DNA of 64,000 bases from Polyodon spathula (Eukaryota; Chordata; Actinopteri; Acipenseriformes; Polyodontidae), in assembly GCF_017654505.1 (NCBI RefSeq), contig NC_054571.1, forward strand, positions 4,186,041 to 4,250,040, read 5' to 3'. Position 1 is the first letter of the stretch. Each line of letters begins with the position of its first letter. Shown piece by piece: positions 1-10,900 of this stretch. A model generated the notes under the pieces. It saw only the letters and a program-made list of their open reading frames with translations, did not search any database and was not told the DNA's origin. A program made the position numbers and the translations under genes.

Positions 1-636
1 TCTGAGAGAATCGCAGGAAGCACTGTTATTGTATTGGCAAACGTAATTAAATCAGGTGAAGACAGAATGTAGTCGATTCTTGAGTGAGTTTTAGGCTATT
101 AGGCTTTTCCGGAAGAGTTTTGTAGATGCCAGATATCTGAAACATTCAGGTCTTGTGCTAAACGATTTCATGCTTGGGATGCTAATTGTTATTTAGCAGA
201 AAAGGCACCATTTGATCTGTCTTGTTGCGAGTCAAAAGCAGCATTCATATCTCCTGCCACTATCAGAGGGTACCCTGATAGGGACAGTAATTGTTTTGTT
301 AGAAGAGCTAAAGGTCTGAGTCAAAGGCAGCGGGGGCATATATATAACAAAAACATTTTTGCCCCCTGTAGTGTCGTACATATGTAAGCCAGTCTTCCCG
401 ATTTCTCATTACTAACCTTTTCTATATCAAAATGGAGAATGTGCTTAATAAGAACAACCACACCCTTTGTTTTCAAACCATCACTAGATGTTGCAACAAT
501 TTTGTAAAATTTGTTTACGGACATCTACTGCGCTCAAAGGTGATTCTTGTATAAACACCAAATCCACATATTTCCTGTGTAAGATATCTAGACATTTAGT
601 GCATTTGTTTGGGCTATTTAGATTCCAGGAAATCAT
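1..636 (-). pseudogene. L1 ORF2 endonuclease domain, partial and broken
   Basis: The minus-strand reading starts at ATG 636 with MISWNLNSPNK, the usual opening of an L1 ORF2 APE endonuclease (the first active-site Asn is in WNLN). It continues through a VFIQES-like block (catalytic Glu), then a stretch around 524-321 matching the middle of the domain (KGVVVLIKH). A VAGDMNAAFD block near 290-240 supplies the Asp/Asn pair. The reading shifts frame several times, for example near 510 and 325, and carries in-frame stops, so no functional protein is made. In an intact element this domain nicks target DNA to prime reverse transcription. It is cut by the window edge before the SDH motif and the RT. 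Confidence 0.78.
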
Positions 637-1115
637 TTTTAGCTTTACCATTATCAAAAACTAAGCCAGGAATTGTACCGACGAAAATCAAATATTTCCC
701 TTTGGGATCGGAATTCAAACATAGTGGAATACACAATGCCATCAGCTGATCATATGTGGGTTGTCTGTATTCAGTATATTTGACATATATTGACATCAAA
801 AAAATAAAGCATATTCTGTGTGTGACAAACAATTTTTCCTGAGGTCCCAGATTCCCTCCCCCTCCCCCCTGTGTCTATGACACGTGACAGCCACATAACG
901 CCATTCTTGATCCCCGGAACTGAACCCCTTTCCCTTTGTTTTAGTGAAGAAAACACAAATGAAAACGTATCAGGCTACTTAAAACAATACAATCATTCTA
1001 TTCCCTCTTCTTAGTTATCTCCCAATTATCAAAGGCAGATGATAGTTCCCCATACATTTTGACATTGAACCTTATAACAACAAACAAATACATGAGTGTT
1101 TACAACATAGAAGAC

Positions 1116-1611
1116 TGTGACAGGGTCTTCCTCGGGTCACACGTGTGGGTAGCCGCTGTTCAAGCATACAGAGAGACTGAGGTGGTGTTGAAACGCCGGC
1201 ACAGGCGCGCAGGATTTATTAACAAAAACAGAAAACGAAAGTAAAATAAAGGCGGTCATGTGACGTTACCAGCGATGGTAACGCACAGAGGACTAATACA
1301 ACAAACTGTACAAAAAGTGCAAAATAAAACACAATACCCCAAACTATAACTCAAAAGGTGCCGTGAAAACGGCAGGCCTTGCAGCAGCCCCGATCACAGC
1401 GATCGCCATGCTTTTATATTGACGCTCTGTTGAGACACGCCCACCTGCCTGCTGGAACAGCTGATTGCTTTCAGCTGCTGCTCCACGCAGACGGGTAATC
1501 GTCCCCAGCGGAGCGCCACAGCAGCTAAACAATTAAATCAATTGTAACAATTAACACAAAAACATACAATAAACTACATATTTCATTGTGCAAGGCTTAC
1601 GCTTTGCCACA
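1116..1611 (-). mobile_element. Solo LTR (gypsy-like) inserted in the L1
   Basis: The 496-bp segment starts TGTGACAGGG and ends GCTTTGCCACA on the plus strand. It is flanked by a perfect 5-bp target duplication, AAGAC at 1111-1115 and 1612-1616. TG...CA termini with a 5-bp duplication are the mark of LTR integration. On the minus strand it has a TATA-like ATATAAAAG near 1420 and an AATAAA near 1218, so it is oriented minus. No internal region is present, so it is a solo LTR left by recombination between two LTRs. It sits in the ORF1-ORF2 spacer of the L1 and is therefore younger than it. Confidence 0.85.
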
Positions 1612-1723
1612 AAGACATACAGGACTTATTAGCCATTCTGAGTGTCCACAGTATGTCAGTGTATTCACACAGGCACTATACATATATATATAATAAATTC
1701 TTTCGTTCAGTTTGGACCCTCCA

Positions 1724-2581
1724 TCAGAACGGCTGTGTCCTGGGTCCCCTTGTCAGATTGAAAAGTGAGCCTCTTTCTGCTGATAACTGTACAGTGGAAT
1801 CGTTATTGATTTCTCTCAGAAAATTTTCTGCCTCAGTAGCAGATGAAAAAGAGTTGTTCTCTGTTGTAAGAGACACGTAGGGTAGCTGAATAGATTAAAA
1901 AAGATGTAGCCCCCAGCGCCTGCAGTTCTTTTCGAATTCCAACTCTGCCGTTCCCTTCTGTGCAGTATCCATAATCGGCAAAAAATGAGAGAGTTTTACC
2001 ATTGTCTTGAACGGGACCCATTCCCCTGGCCCCCTGCACGTAACGAAATGCTTCAAGATCATGGTGCGTGTTACTTCAGAGCTTTCATAGTTACCACTGT
2101 AAATTCTGTACACACCTTTGATCAATATTGGGTAGCCTGCAAGTGAGGGGATCCATTTAGGGAACATTTTTTGCAGAAAGCCGACAGGATCGTCTCCCTC
2201 TCAGTTCGGTGCTAGCCTGCAGATTCTGATGTTGTTGCGTCTGGATCTATCTTCGAGGCCAGCCATTTTTAGACGCAGTTTGTCGATCTCAGAATTGCAA
2301 TGCACAATGTCACGCTTCATTGTCCTTAATTCTGAGTGTGAACTGTCCGCCTTAGTAATGAACCCAGTAGTAGTATCTCTCTTCTCCCGAAGCGAAATCT
2401 TCACCCCTTCCATCACACCTCTAACGGCAATTAAAGATCATTGACTCGAGTGTTCCGTGTTGTTTAGCTAGCGCTTGGGAGATGGCGTCAGCGATGTAGG
2501 CCTCATCAATGTAGATGGTCTGAAATGTTTCCCAGATGGGGTTGTAGCCAGTGAAGTCGTGTCTTTTTTATGCTCTGACAT
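1724..2581 (-). pseudogene. L1 ORF1 (RNA-binding nucleic acid chaperone), frameshifted
   Basis: The minus-strand reading from ATG 2581 to a stop at 1724 gives about 285 codons, spread over more than one frame. The first third is low-complexity Ser/Thr-rich. Around 2416-2200 a coiled-coil segment leads into the block GLEDRSRRNNIRI, the signature of the L1 ORF1p RRM. Around 2167-1895 lies the C-terminal domain start (PKWIPSLAGYPI, RTMILKHF). The final part (SFLIYSATLRVSYN, then EAENFLREI in a shifted frame near 1830-1800) matches the end of the C-terminal domain. In intact L1 it coats the element RNA. Stops and frameshifts show this copy is inactive. Confidence 0.78.
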
Positions 2582-2716
2582 TATAACAGCGAGGATATTA
2601 GAAAAGTAGTTAAAGAAAAGTAAATACAGCCTTGAAATTAACCAAAAAGAAAGGTTTGGGCTAGGAGCTCTGGTGCTCGTTGCGTTTGTAGGTCATGTGA
2701 CCTTCTGCAAGATGAT

Positions 2717-2768
<52 letters not shown>

Positions 2769-3479
2769 CACATTGTGACAAATTGTCAGTTTTTAATACA
2801 AGGAGAAGGTCTCAGAAACGTGGGGATACTGGGTTCTTGCCTTTGTATTTAAAAACAAATCAAAAGACATTTGTTCCTGTGCATGAAGTGCTGGAAACTA
2901 AGAACTCAAATCCCCAGAATCCAGAGCTGAGTAGACCTTGGGTGACCTGGTAAGGGAGGGGCTGGGGGATAAAGGAGCCAGCATGGTGTAACCACATGGG
3001 TGTAGACGAGGAGTGCAGATGCTAGAGAGTGATTCTGATCGACTGCAGTATTCCCTTAGCGACCAGAACAAATGCTATCTAACTGGAGACTTTACAAATC
3101 TCTAGTAGAAGTGCTGCGTGACTTGTACCAGTGGATTGCTGTGTATGAAGACAGCAAACAAGAACGCAAACAACACCACAGTGAGTAACCCTGTTTCAAC
3201 AAGTGTTCAGTCTGTAAGGACTGTGATACAAAGCTTCGGTGTGAATCTGTGAAACGAAAATACTGACTGTGCAACGTGCACACTCAAACTTTATAAAGGG
3301 ACTGGCCTGTGTAGAGTTTGTCTGGAGCATATTAAGAAAACAAAAGCGTATAACTGAGTAAATACAACCTGTTTAAATAACAGTAAAGACTATTGCAAAG
3401 TGTGCACTTGATACAACATTGTGTTTATTGGCAAGGGCTCCGTTGTGAAGAGTACTCCAGTACGATTACAAAAAGGACA
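2582..3479. other. Unrecognised sequence with a (TG)n tract
   Basis: There is no supported gene. A (TG)n microsatellite of about 45 bp lies at 2721-2766. Short ORFs here are either driven by the TG tract or lack any recognisable feature. Confidence 0.6.
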
Positions 3480-4120
3480 TGTGGCAAAGTGCCCCGCCCC
3501 TGGGCTATTTAATTGTGTTCTATGTTACGTGTAGTGTATTAATGATGGTGTATAGTCATTGGTACACGGAATATATATGGGTCTGTGTAACACGAGTGGT
3601 TTAAAATGTATATTTGTATTTAGGCACCAGGATTGCCCAGCACTTCACGTGCAAGTAAAATGTAGTAATATGTGAGCACGGGGAATTGCACTTTATTAAT
3701 TCACGTGCAGTTGTACCGATATTGAATGATTGATTAGCAATCAAGTCTCGGTACAGCTGCATAAAAGTAACATCTTTTCACATACTCGGGGTTGTGTGTT
3801 CGGTGAGTGGAGAACGGATGTGGAGAGGAGAAAGTAAAAACAAAAGTAAATAATTGTTTTGACTCACCGTGTTTGTTTGTTTGCTAGTCCACTGTTTGTT
3901 TAAGTGTTAGTCCGTTTTGTTTCATCTCTTTATTTTGGCTAAAGTGCCGTGTCCTGTGTTTTGTTTGTTTTGTTTTGCAACCTTTTATTTTCTGCTGGTT
4001 TAATTATTAAATGCTGAGTGGTAGCAGTTGCTCATCTTCGCCAAACTCCACCTCCCTGTTTATTTTGTGTTGGTTCCTATTTCTGGTCTGACGTCACCCA
4101 CTGCTGCCGTCTTTGTGACA
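3480..4120 (+). mobile_element. Solo LTR (gypsy-like) with CRE palindrome
   Basis: The 641-bp segment begins TGTGGCAAAGTGCC and ends CGTCTTTGTGACA. It is flanked by GGACA (3475-3479) and GGACT (4121-4125), a 5-bp duplication with one mismatch. In plus orientation it has a TATA-like GCATAAAAG near 3760, an ATTAAA poly(A)-like signal near 4005 and a GT-rich downstream region. A TGACGTCA palindrome (cAMP-response-element type) lies at about 4089-4096, close to the 3' end. The same motif recurs at the same relative place in the LTR at 27929-28515. No internal region or second LTR is found. Confidence 0.75.
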
Positions 4121-4261
4121 GGACTGTTTAAACCGTAGCCAGAACTGTGCTCATGGTTTTAATATGTAGTGCACCAATCTGAATTTCCCCACTAGAGAAC
4201 TGTGTGTATTTACAAAGGGGACACTGCACAAAGACAAACAAACACGACACAGACTGTTTTA

Positions 4262-4355
4262 CTTTATTAGCTTTTGTTATCAATAAGCTACTAACAACCA
4301 AACTAGCAAGATGGGCCGAATGGCCTCCTCTCATTTGTAAATGTTCTATTGTTTC
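4262..4355 (+). mobile_element. CR1-type LINE 3' end fragment
   Basis: The block AAGCTACTAACAACCAAAC followed by GATGGGCCGAATGGCCTCC matches the 3' UTR end of the CR1 copies at 36.9 kb and 60.6 kb. The 8-bp tail is reduced to TGTTC. It is 5'-truncated and old. Confidence 0.75.
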
Positions 4356-4405
4356 AGGCAGTAGGGGCAAGGGACAAAGTGGAGCAGGCTGCCCTTCCGT
4401 GTATG

Positions 4406-4419
4406 CCAGCAGAGGGCGC
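4406..4419 (+). promoter_or_regulatory. CTCF-like motif
   Basis: CCAGCAGAGGGCGC matches the known vertebrate CTCF core (CCANNAGRNGGCRC type) at every constrained position. A weaker relative, CTGGCAGAGGGCGC, lies at 31048-31061. Binding cannot be shown from sequence alone. Confidence 0.4.
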
Positions 4420-4893
4420 ACGTCAATCCTGAAAGAACAAGGCAAACCTGAATTAACACCAAGGACTGGGTGAATGTAATTGGAACCTAATCCTCACCTG
4501 ATGTTCATACCTGGACCTGCAGTAACAGCATGTCTCTCAGGAGAAGAGACCAGACCTGGAGTTACTTACCTTTTAACCTGCAAAAGAACAGTACAAGAAT
4601 TACACCACCAGTCCCAAAAGGATTACCAATAAGATAATTACAACTGTACTTACCGGTGCAAATCGGGCCCTTTAGGTTTAATTTGTAGCTGCTTTGAGGT
4701 CAGCTCAAACAGGGCTGAGTTAGGCAACTCATGAAGTTTAGTTAGTGCCCAAAGTGGTGGGTTTGTTTTATTTATTTTGGTTTTCAATACAGAGCTATAA
4801 TTAATAAAACTGCCCTATTGCAACTGCAATTTCTGTTTCCTGTGAGCTCTCTCATGCTGCCAGTTGGCTACCACACCAAACAACTGAACACAA

Positions 4894-4897
<4 letters not shown>

Positions 4898-4957
<60 letters not shown>
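4898..4957. repeat. (TA)n microsatellite
   Basis: An uninterrupted TA array of about 60 bp that abuts the left LTR of the next element directly. Confidence 0.95.
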
Positions 4958-4961
<4 letters not shown>

Positions 4962-5259
4962 AAAGATCCTTCGCACTCCACGCCGTTCGTTGCCCCTTTA
5001 AAAACAGACCCAAGACTCAGAAATTGATTTTTCCAGCGCTTGCGTGCACTTTTTAATAAACACAGAAATGAAAACAAAACAAACACCTAGCTCCCTCTTG
5101 GAGCTCTGACTAAACATAGACTGGGTCCTCATTAAACCACAGGACGGCTAAGCTGTTTACCTGTCACACAAAAACTCAAACTCACGTTCCACACAGTACC
5201 TTGCAAACGACTGCTCACACACACACAGTTGGGCTCTTCCCTCTCCCTGCTATCTTACA
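4958..5259 (-). repeat. 3' LTR, internally deleted
   Basis: It matches 6426-6952 over both ends, including GATCCTTCGCACTCCAC and ACGTTCCACACAGTACC. It lacks the TATA-proximal middle part. The outer end runs into (TA)n, and the terminal base of the LTR (T in the other copy) is replaced by A. Confidence 0.8.
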
Positions 5260-5276
5260 TATCCTCCCCCCCAAGT
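5260..5276 (-). promoter_or_regulatory. Polypurine tract
   Basis: On the minus strand a G-rich purine run sits immediately before the TGTAAGATAG start of the 3' LTR, where plus-strand DNA priming would occur. Confidence 0.65.
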
Positions 5277-5779
5277 GTGCAACACTGACCGGCCATACCA
5301 AGGCCACCCCCTCCCCTAAAACACAACCACCCACACTCAAGTCCTGAAATGTCAATTTCCGCCCTCTTCCACGGGCGGACTTGAGGGTGGGTCGAACCTT
5401 CCGGCACATCTGGGAAGGGACCATGAACCGACGACAAGGAACCCCATCGGGATGACAGGGCCGACCAAAGGCGGATGCAGCAGTGGACAGAAGTTTTCCA
5501 CTGGGGACTGACGCAGCGATGTCCGATCACCCAGGGGGAGTGAAGCAGTGAACAGGGGGAGCACTAGCGACGTCTGGCAGCAGCCCAGCGACGTCTGGGT
5601 GTTCGGAAATAGCGGAGAAGTGAACCAGGAGAAAAGCTGTGGCCAGTGCTGTAGACTCCTGGGCTCCAGGTCCAGCGCAGGGAGGTCTAGGAATACCGGC
5701 AGGGTATCCAGGAGCACAGGGCAAGGGACCGTACCTGACAGTGCCGGACTGGTTCGCTGGGGTGATGGAGGTGGGCATC

Positions 5780-6180
5780 TCACCTCCTCCTCTCTGGGCT
5801 CCGGGAGGGGCAGCTCCTCCTCTCTGGGCTCCAGGAGGGGCAGCTCCTCCTCTCTGGGCTCCGGGAGCGACGGCTCCTCCTCTCTTTCTTCTCTTTCTCT
5901 CTGGTTACTTGTCCTTTTTATCCATTAACCTTTTTCTTTTCCCTCTGGGCTCTGGAAGCGGAAGCTCCTCCTTTCTGGGCTCTGGAAGCGGCAGCTCCTC
6001 CTCTCTGGGCTCTGGAAGCAACAGCTCCTCCTCTCTGGGCTCTGGAAGCGGCAGCTCCTCCTCTCTGGGCTCTGGAAGCGGCAGATCCTCCTCTCTGGGC
6101 TCTGGAAGCGGCAGCTCCTCCTCTCTGGGCTCTGGAAGCGGCAGATCCTCCTCTCTGAGCTCTGGAAGCGGTAGCGGGGC
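5780..6180. repeat. 30-bp minisatellite inside gag-like ORF
   Basis: The unit is CTCCTCCTCTCTGGGCTCTG plus 10 bases. There are about 3 copies at 5780-5880 (CCGGGAGG variant) and about 8 at 5945-6175 (CTGGAAGC variant). The unit is 10 codons, so the repeat stays open in several frames on both strands. Confidence 0.9.
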
Positions 6181-6384
6181 TTTCCTTGTCTGCTCCCATT
6201 TTTGGAGCAGTAGCTCCAGCTCCGTTGGTTTCTCTTCTCTAGGCTGTAGGAGCAGCGACTCTGGCTCAGGCAGTCCAAACTCCTGCCTCCACTTCCTGTT
6301 CTGCCCTTCTTGAGCAGCGGTCGACTCTTTTAGTCTCTTGTTGTGCTCTTTTTGAGCAGCAATTAATTTCCATAAACTCTCCAT
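5905..6384 (-). CDS. Gag-like ORF with acidic/proline decapeptide repeat
   Basis: A 159-residue minus-strand ORF begins MESLWKLIAAQKEHNK directly after the primer-binding-site-like sequence, where gag should start. Residues 1-60 are helical and charged (AAQEGQNRKWRQEF), as in many fish gypsy gag openings. From about residue 75 it becomes a tandem repeat of EPREEELPLP-type decapeptides encoded by the 30-bp minisatellite. It ends in a basic stretch and stops at 5905. There is no zinc knuckle. The position and the first 60 residues support a gag origin. Function is not shown, and the repeat expansion has probably destroyed the normal protein. Confidence 0.5.
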   Translation of the reverse strand: MESLWKLIAAQKEHNKRLKESTAAQEGQNRKWRQEFGLPEPESLLLQPREEKPTELELLLQKWEQTRKAPLPLPELREEDLPLPEPREEELPLPEPREEDLPLPEPREEELPLPEPREEELLLPEPREEELPLPEPRKEELPLPEPRGKRKRLMDKKDK

Positions 6385-6425
6385 TTTATTGGGTCATAGG
6401 GGCGCCCACACACGCTGCCACCATA

Positions 6426-6952
6426 TGTAAAAGATCCTTCGCACTCCACACCGTTTGTTGCCCCTTTAAAAACAGACCCAAGACTCAGAAATTGATTTTT
6501 CCAGCGCTTGCGCGCACTTTTTAACAAACACAGAAATGAAAACAAAACAAAACAAACACCTATCTCCCTCTTGGAGCTCTGACTAAACATAGACTGGTTC
6601 CTCACTAAACCACAGGACGGCTAAGCCGTTTACCTGTCACACAAAAACTCAAACTCACGTTCCACACAGTACCTTGCAAACGACTGCGCACTCTCTCACT
6701 CTCACTCTCACTCTCACTCACTCTCACACACACACACACACAGTCAGGATCTTCCCTCAGCAGTCTAGAACAGACTGGCTCCCTCTCTTAAATACCCTGC
6801 ACCTGGCTCCAATTTACAATTAGCACCAGGTGCAAGGGATTAACTAAACAATCAAACAATTAAAACAATTAAAAACTCTTAGCCCATTCACCCACAATGC
6901 ATTTTCACATGTTTACAGGGAGGAATTTTAACCCCCTCCCTGCTATCTTACT
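6426..6952 (-). repeat. 5' LTR, full length
   Basis: The minus-strand LTR starts at the 6952 end (AGTAAGATAGCAGGGAGG), contains a GTATTTAAGAGAGGG TATA-like box near 6795, and ends GATCTTTTACA at 6426. CT and CA microsatellites lie inside (6690-6745). Its outer end merges with TATATA and CACACA. Confidence 0.8.
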
Positions 6953-6981
6953 ATATATATATATACACACACACATACACA

Positions 6982-8597
6982 CAGCTCTGGAAAAAATTAA
7001 GAGACCACTGCAAAATAATCAGTTTCTCTGGTTTTATTATTTATAAGTATGTGTTTGGGTAAAATGAACATTTTTGTTTTATTCTATAAACTACTGACAA
7101 CATTTCTCCCAAATTCCAAATTAAAATATTGTCATTTAGAGCATTTATTTGCAGAAAATGACAACTGGTCAGAATACCAAAAAAGATGCAGTGTTGTCAG
7201 ACCTCGAATAATGCAAAGAAAATAAGTTCATATTCATTTTTAAACAACACAATACTAATGTTTTAACTTAGGAAGAGTTCAGAAATCAATATTTGGTGGA
7301 ATAACCCTGATTTTCAAGCACAGCTTTCATGCGTCTTGGCATGCTCTCCACCAGTCTTTCACATTGATGTTGGGTGACTTTATGCCACTCCTGGCACAAA
7401 AATTCAAGCAGCTCGGCTTTGTTTGATGGCTTGTGACCATCCATCTTCCTCTTGATCACATTCCAGAGGTTTTCAATGGGGTTCAGGTCTGGAGATTGGG
7501 CTGGCCATGACAGGGTCTTGATCTGGTGGTCCTCCATCCACACCTTGATTGACCTGGCTGTGTGGCATGGAGCATTGTCCTGCTGGAAAAACCAATCCTC
7601 AGAGTTGGGGAACATTGTCAGAGCAGAAGGAAGCAAGTTTTCTTCCAGGACAACCTTGTACTTGGCTTGATTCATGCGTCTTTCACAAAGACAAATCTGC
7701 CCGATTCCAGCCTTGATGAAGCACCCCCAGATCATCACCGATCCTCCACCACATTTCACAGTGGGTGCGAGACATTGTGGCTTGTAGGCCTCTCCAGGTC
7801 TCCGTCTAACCATTAGACGACCAGGTGTTGGGCAAAGCTGAAAATTGGACTCATCAGAGAAGATGACCTTACTCCAGTCCTCTACGGTCTTTTGCAAACC
7901 TCAGCCTGGCTCTTCTTTGCTTCTCATTGATGAAGGGCTTTTTTCTAGCTTTGCACGACTTCAGCCCTGCCCCTAGGAGCCTGTTTCGAACCGTCCTCGC
8001 TGTGCACTTCACCCCAGCTGCTGTTTGCCATTCTTTTTGTAGGTCACTTGATGTCATCCTACGGTTGCTGAGTGACATTCGAATGAGTTGGCGGTCATCC
8101 CGGTCAGTGGAGAATCGGTTTTGCCCTCTGCCGGTCTGTAGCTTTGTTGTCCCCAATGTGTGCTGCTTGACCTTGTTCTTATGAACCGCCGTCTTTGAAA
8201 TTTTAAGGATGGAAGCAACCCGACGCTCACTGTATCCCTCTGCCAGTAAAGCCAGAATTGAACCCTTCTTTTCCTCACTCAAAACTTTCCTTTTCAACTC
8301 TTTGGGCATGGTCAATAGTTATTCTTTGATTCCAATTACTTTTGAGGTACTACTAGCACTGTTTTGCCATCCAGCTGGTCCTATTGCAAGAGGATAGTGA
8401 TGACCACAGGAGTGGTTTTTATACTTTTCCTCATTAAATAAGATTTGGTTCAGGTGATCCCTTAATCAGTACCTCATTCAGTAGAATGAGGTGTGCCTGT
8501 GTTGGAATTCAACAGACACTGGAATGGAATGGCTGCCATACATGTAGAGATGCTGATTTAAGAAAAATTTGCAGTGGTCTCTTAATTTTTTCCAGAG

Positions 8598-8600
<3 letters not shown>
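6982..8600 (-). mobile_element. Tc1-like element (DD34E), nearly intact
   Basis: Inverted terminal repeats begin CAGCTCTGGAAAAAATTAAG at 6982 and are mirrored by the sequence ending TTTTTTCCAGAGCTG at 8600. They extend through the CAGTTTCTCTGG-type inner part. The total length of about 1.6 kb is normal for Tc1. The transposase lies on the minus strand with one frameshift. The right flank is TA followed by (TA)n. The left flank is a CA tract, so the TA duplication has been blurred by the microsatellite. Two other copies of the same family lie at 18252-19639 and 32650-33281. Confidence 0.93.
7286..8309 (-). pseudogene. Tc1-like transposase, single frameshift
   Basis: The minus-strand start at ATG 8309 (MPKELKRKVLSEEKKG) opens a two-HTH (paired-like) DNA-binding region. 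The first HTH is at about residues 10-55 and the second (RRMTSSDLQKEW) at about 75-125. The reading changes frame at about 7870-7897 and then continues to the stop at 7286. The catalytic residues are all present: SDES (first Asp), QQDNAPCH (second Asp) and NPIENLW (Glu), with 34 residues between the second Asp and the Glu. A C-terminal PRRMKAVLENQG block is usual for the family. One frameshift is the only clear lesion, so it moved fairly recently. Confidence 0.9.

Positions 8601-8651
<51 letters not shown>
8601..8651. repeat. (TA)n microsatellite
   Basis: About 50 bp of TA directly abutting the Tc1 end at 8600. Confidence 0.95.
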
Positions 8652-8657
<6 letters not shown>

Positions 8658-10794
8658 ACATAAGACGATTTCTATGTAACTGACCTCCCTGGAATATTAT
8701 GAAGGACTTCATAATACTTCTGAAGTCAATAACGTTCTTTGGACAAAAGTGGAAGAAGAGAACAGATCTTCTTAAAATAATAGTTCTTCATTCCACTATT
8801 ATCAGTAATAAGGAAAAAAAAAACATACCTGATAAATTTAGTTCCTGAAATATTATCTGCTTGTACCCACGTTTAAATTTATAAATGTTGTAAAAATGTG
8901 TATATTAATAGACATGGAGCAGAGTAAATGTTCTAATACAGTATAAGTGAAATACATTGGATTTACAGTGTTTTCCCGTTTTTTTTTTCTTAGCTGTAAA
9001 GAAGTTCTTGTGTCATGTTTTGTTTCTGACTGCTGCTGAAAATGTCTCCACCCTTTAAAAATGAAATGCCCGTCTCAGTGACACGGAAAAATAAAACAGG
9101 CAATGAAATTCAATCCCTTCCCTATCCAACATTATGCATTCACAAGCCACATTGCTAAGTAGACTTATAAACTTATAACATAACTCAGACGACTAAAACA
9201 ACTAAAAACTGTTGTATAAAGATAAATATACATCAAATTGAGTAAGCATTCTATTCTATCTAGAAATACAAATATGTATTTCACTTTTCAAAGGAAATTT
9301 TGATTTTCATATTTATTGACTAATAAAATTGAAGTTAAACTTAGTTTAATCTGACGGCAATTTTATTTACTAAAATAACTACAGTAATGACATTACAGTT
9401 ATGGCAATGACAGCTTGTTACCGTAATGACACAAAGATTTAAATACTGATCTAAAATAAATATTTAAAGAAATAAACCATTTAAAATGACACTACCCAGG
9501 ATCCCTTTTTATTGGAAATCGTAAATCTGTGAAACACACTGGAGCTGATGTAAGGATAGGCACAGTGCAAACAATTGCGGCTGCAAAATCCAAACTGCCT
9601 AGCGGGCAGGCAATTATTTTACACTGCAGTCAGTGCAAGCTTAAGAGAAATGCAAATTACTCAACATGCACCTCTAATGAGCTTCCATCATGATAGTGAG
9701 GGTCGCAATGAACGCCGCCGCCTGTGCATCGGGATATTTAGCAGCCACACTCACAGCCCAGAGGTGAGGGGAGCTAGGAGTACAGAGAGCAGTAGGCGCT
9801 GTATGAGATTTGAGAAACACAAAAATCAAACAAAACTAAAAAAAAATATGTCAGAGAAAGGGCAGCAAAGTCATCTTGGTGCACGTAAAAGGGCATTCAG
9901 CATGAAATTGAGTCATTGGAAAATTCTCTGCCAACATCAGTTATTCTACCAAAGAGGCCACACTGTCCTCAAAAGTGGAGAAAGTCAATGCTGTCGGTGT
10001 TACCACAGTCAACCAGGTGATGAAAAGGTGAAATTCAGTTGTTAGGTCTAGGATGACCTGCACAGTGAGATGATAACGCCTTGGCACCGCATCCTCTGGC
10101 ATCCCAAACAAATTGACCCTGGGTTTGAATATACAGAGTCTTCTCTGTCTTGCCCTTGTCCTCCAAAAGTTTTCCTGCCTGCCCTCAACAAGAGCCAAGC
10201 ATCAGCACATCAGGAAATGCACCACAGCAGCCATCCAGAGGCCAATGAACAGGTCTGAAGGTGTGTGGTTTCCTACAGCTCTTACTGGCTTCTACAATGG
10301 TCTGCACCTCGTCAGAGGAGACGCAAAGCTTTTGGAGGGTCAGAAATTGCCCAAAAGTACAAAGCAAAATCCTTACATCTCATTATAATGTTTGCGCCTG
10401 CTTAGTATTCCAGATCCCATTCCAATTCCATGCTCTTTCCTTCTTTTGAATATATTTCAATATCATTTAAATGGATTAATGATGGCAAAGAGCTAATTTT
10501 CTAGCAGATGCAGAACAGCAGGTGAAAATCATTTTTTACATACACAGCATTTTTTGTGTCCGCTAAAGTCCCAGTATGACCGCTAAACATGGATTGCGCA
10601 TGCGCAACACCGATTGAGGCTGCAATATGGGTATTTTGTAGCCAAAAATCACTTTGCACGTAGCATTACATCAACCCCATTATGTACTGAGTCACACAAC
10701 TCAAGTAATAAATGAGTGCTCTATGTAGCCCCCTATAGTTGTTGACAGATGAAACTGGAATCGTAACAGTCCAGAGATGATAGACAAAGAGAAA
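8652..10794. other. No recognisable gene
   Basis: AT-rich sequence. A 156-codon ORF at 9575-10045 has no domain I recognise and ordinary composition, and I do not call it a gene. A more GC-rich patch lies at 9660-9790 and contains no clear feature. The stretch 10560-10720 carries no recognised repeat. Confidence 0.5.
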
Positions 10795-10900
10795 AAGATG
10801 TGACACCTTTTATTGGACTAACTAAACACTAATTTATCACAAGCTTTCAAGACCTCAAAGATCTCTTCTTCAGGTGAAGGTCTTGAAAACTTCTGTTACC
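10795..10900 (-). mobile_element. Retroelement 3'-tail-like fragment
   Basis: On the minus strand it reads CCTGAAGAAGAGATC, then a GAAAGCTTG block, then TTAGTTAGTCCAATAAAAGG and TGTCAC. This is a widespread fish repeat end (the GAAGAAG / AAAGCTTG / CCAATAAAAGGTGTCA arrangement). I know it as a dispersed retroelement tail but cannot name the clade safely. Confidence 0.5.

Larger units (their letters stand above)
1..2581 (-). mobile_element. L1-clade LINE, degraded, runs off left edge
   Basis: Read on the minus strand, the order is ORF1 (2581 to 1724), a spacer, then the start of ORF2 (636 to 1, leaving the window). This is the order of an autonomous L1 retrotransposon. ORF1 has the coiled coil, RRM and C-terminal domain pattern of L1 ORF1p, and ORF2 opens with an APE-type endonuclease. 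The spacer is interrupted by a solo LTR at 1116-1611. Without the LTR, the ORF1 to ORF2 spacer is about 0.6 kb. Frameshifts and stops show the copy is dead. The reverse transcriptase would lie to the left, outside the window. Confidence 0.8.
4958..6952 (-). mobile_element. Short LTR retrotransposon with two LTRs, gag-like ORF, no pol
   Basis: Two near-identical direct repeats bracket the element: 4958-5259 and 6426-6952. Read on the minus strand they start TGTAAGATAGCAGGG and end GATCTTTTACA, with inverted TGTAA/TTACA ends. The right (5') LTR is about 527 bp. The left (3') LTR lacks about 220 bp internally. Just inside the 3' LTR (5260-5276, minus strand) is a purine run ACTTGGGGGGAGGATA, a good polypurine tract. 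Inside the 5' LTR the minus strand reads TGGTGGCAGCGTGTG, a primer-binding-site-like sequence. Between them lies only a gag-like ORF and Pro-rich sequence. No protease, RT or integrase is present, so it is a non-autonomous derivative. Confidence 0.8.

Noticed and set aside
5352..5783. 143-codon Pro/Ser/Leu-rich ORF inside the short LTR element
   Set aside because: It is one of several overlapping open frames in GC-rich degenerate gag or linker sequence; no zinc knuckle or protease motif is present.
9575..10045. 156-codon ORF
   Set aside because: It has no recognisable domain or family, no splice or promoter context and ordinary composition. Chance or an unknown old repeat is more likely.
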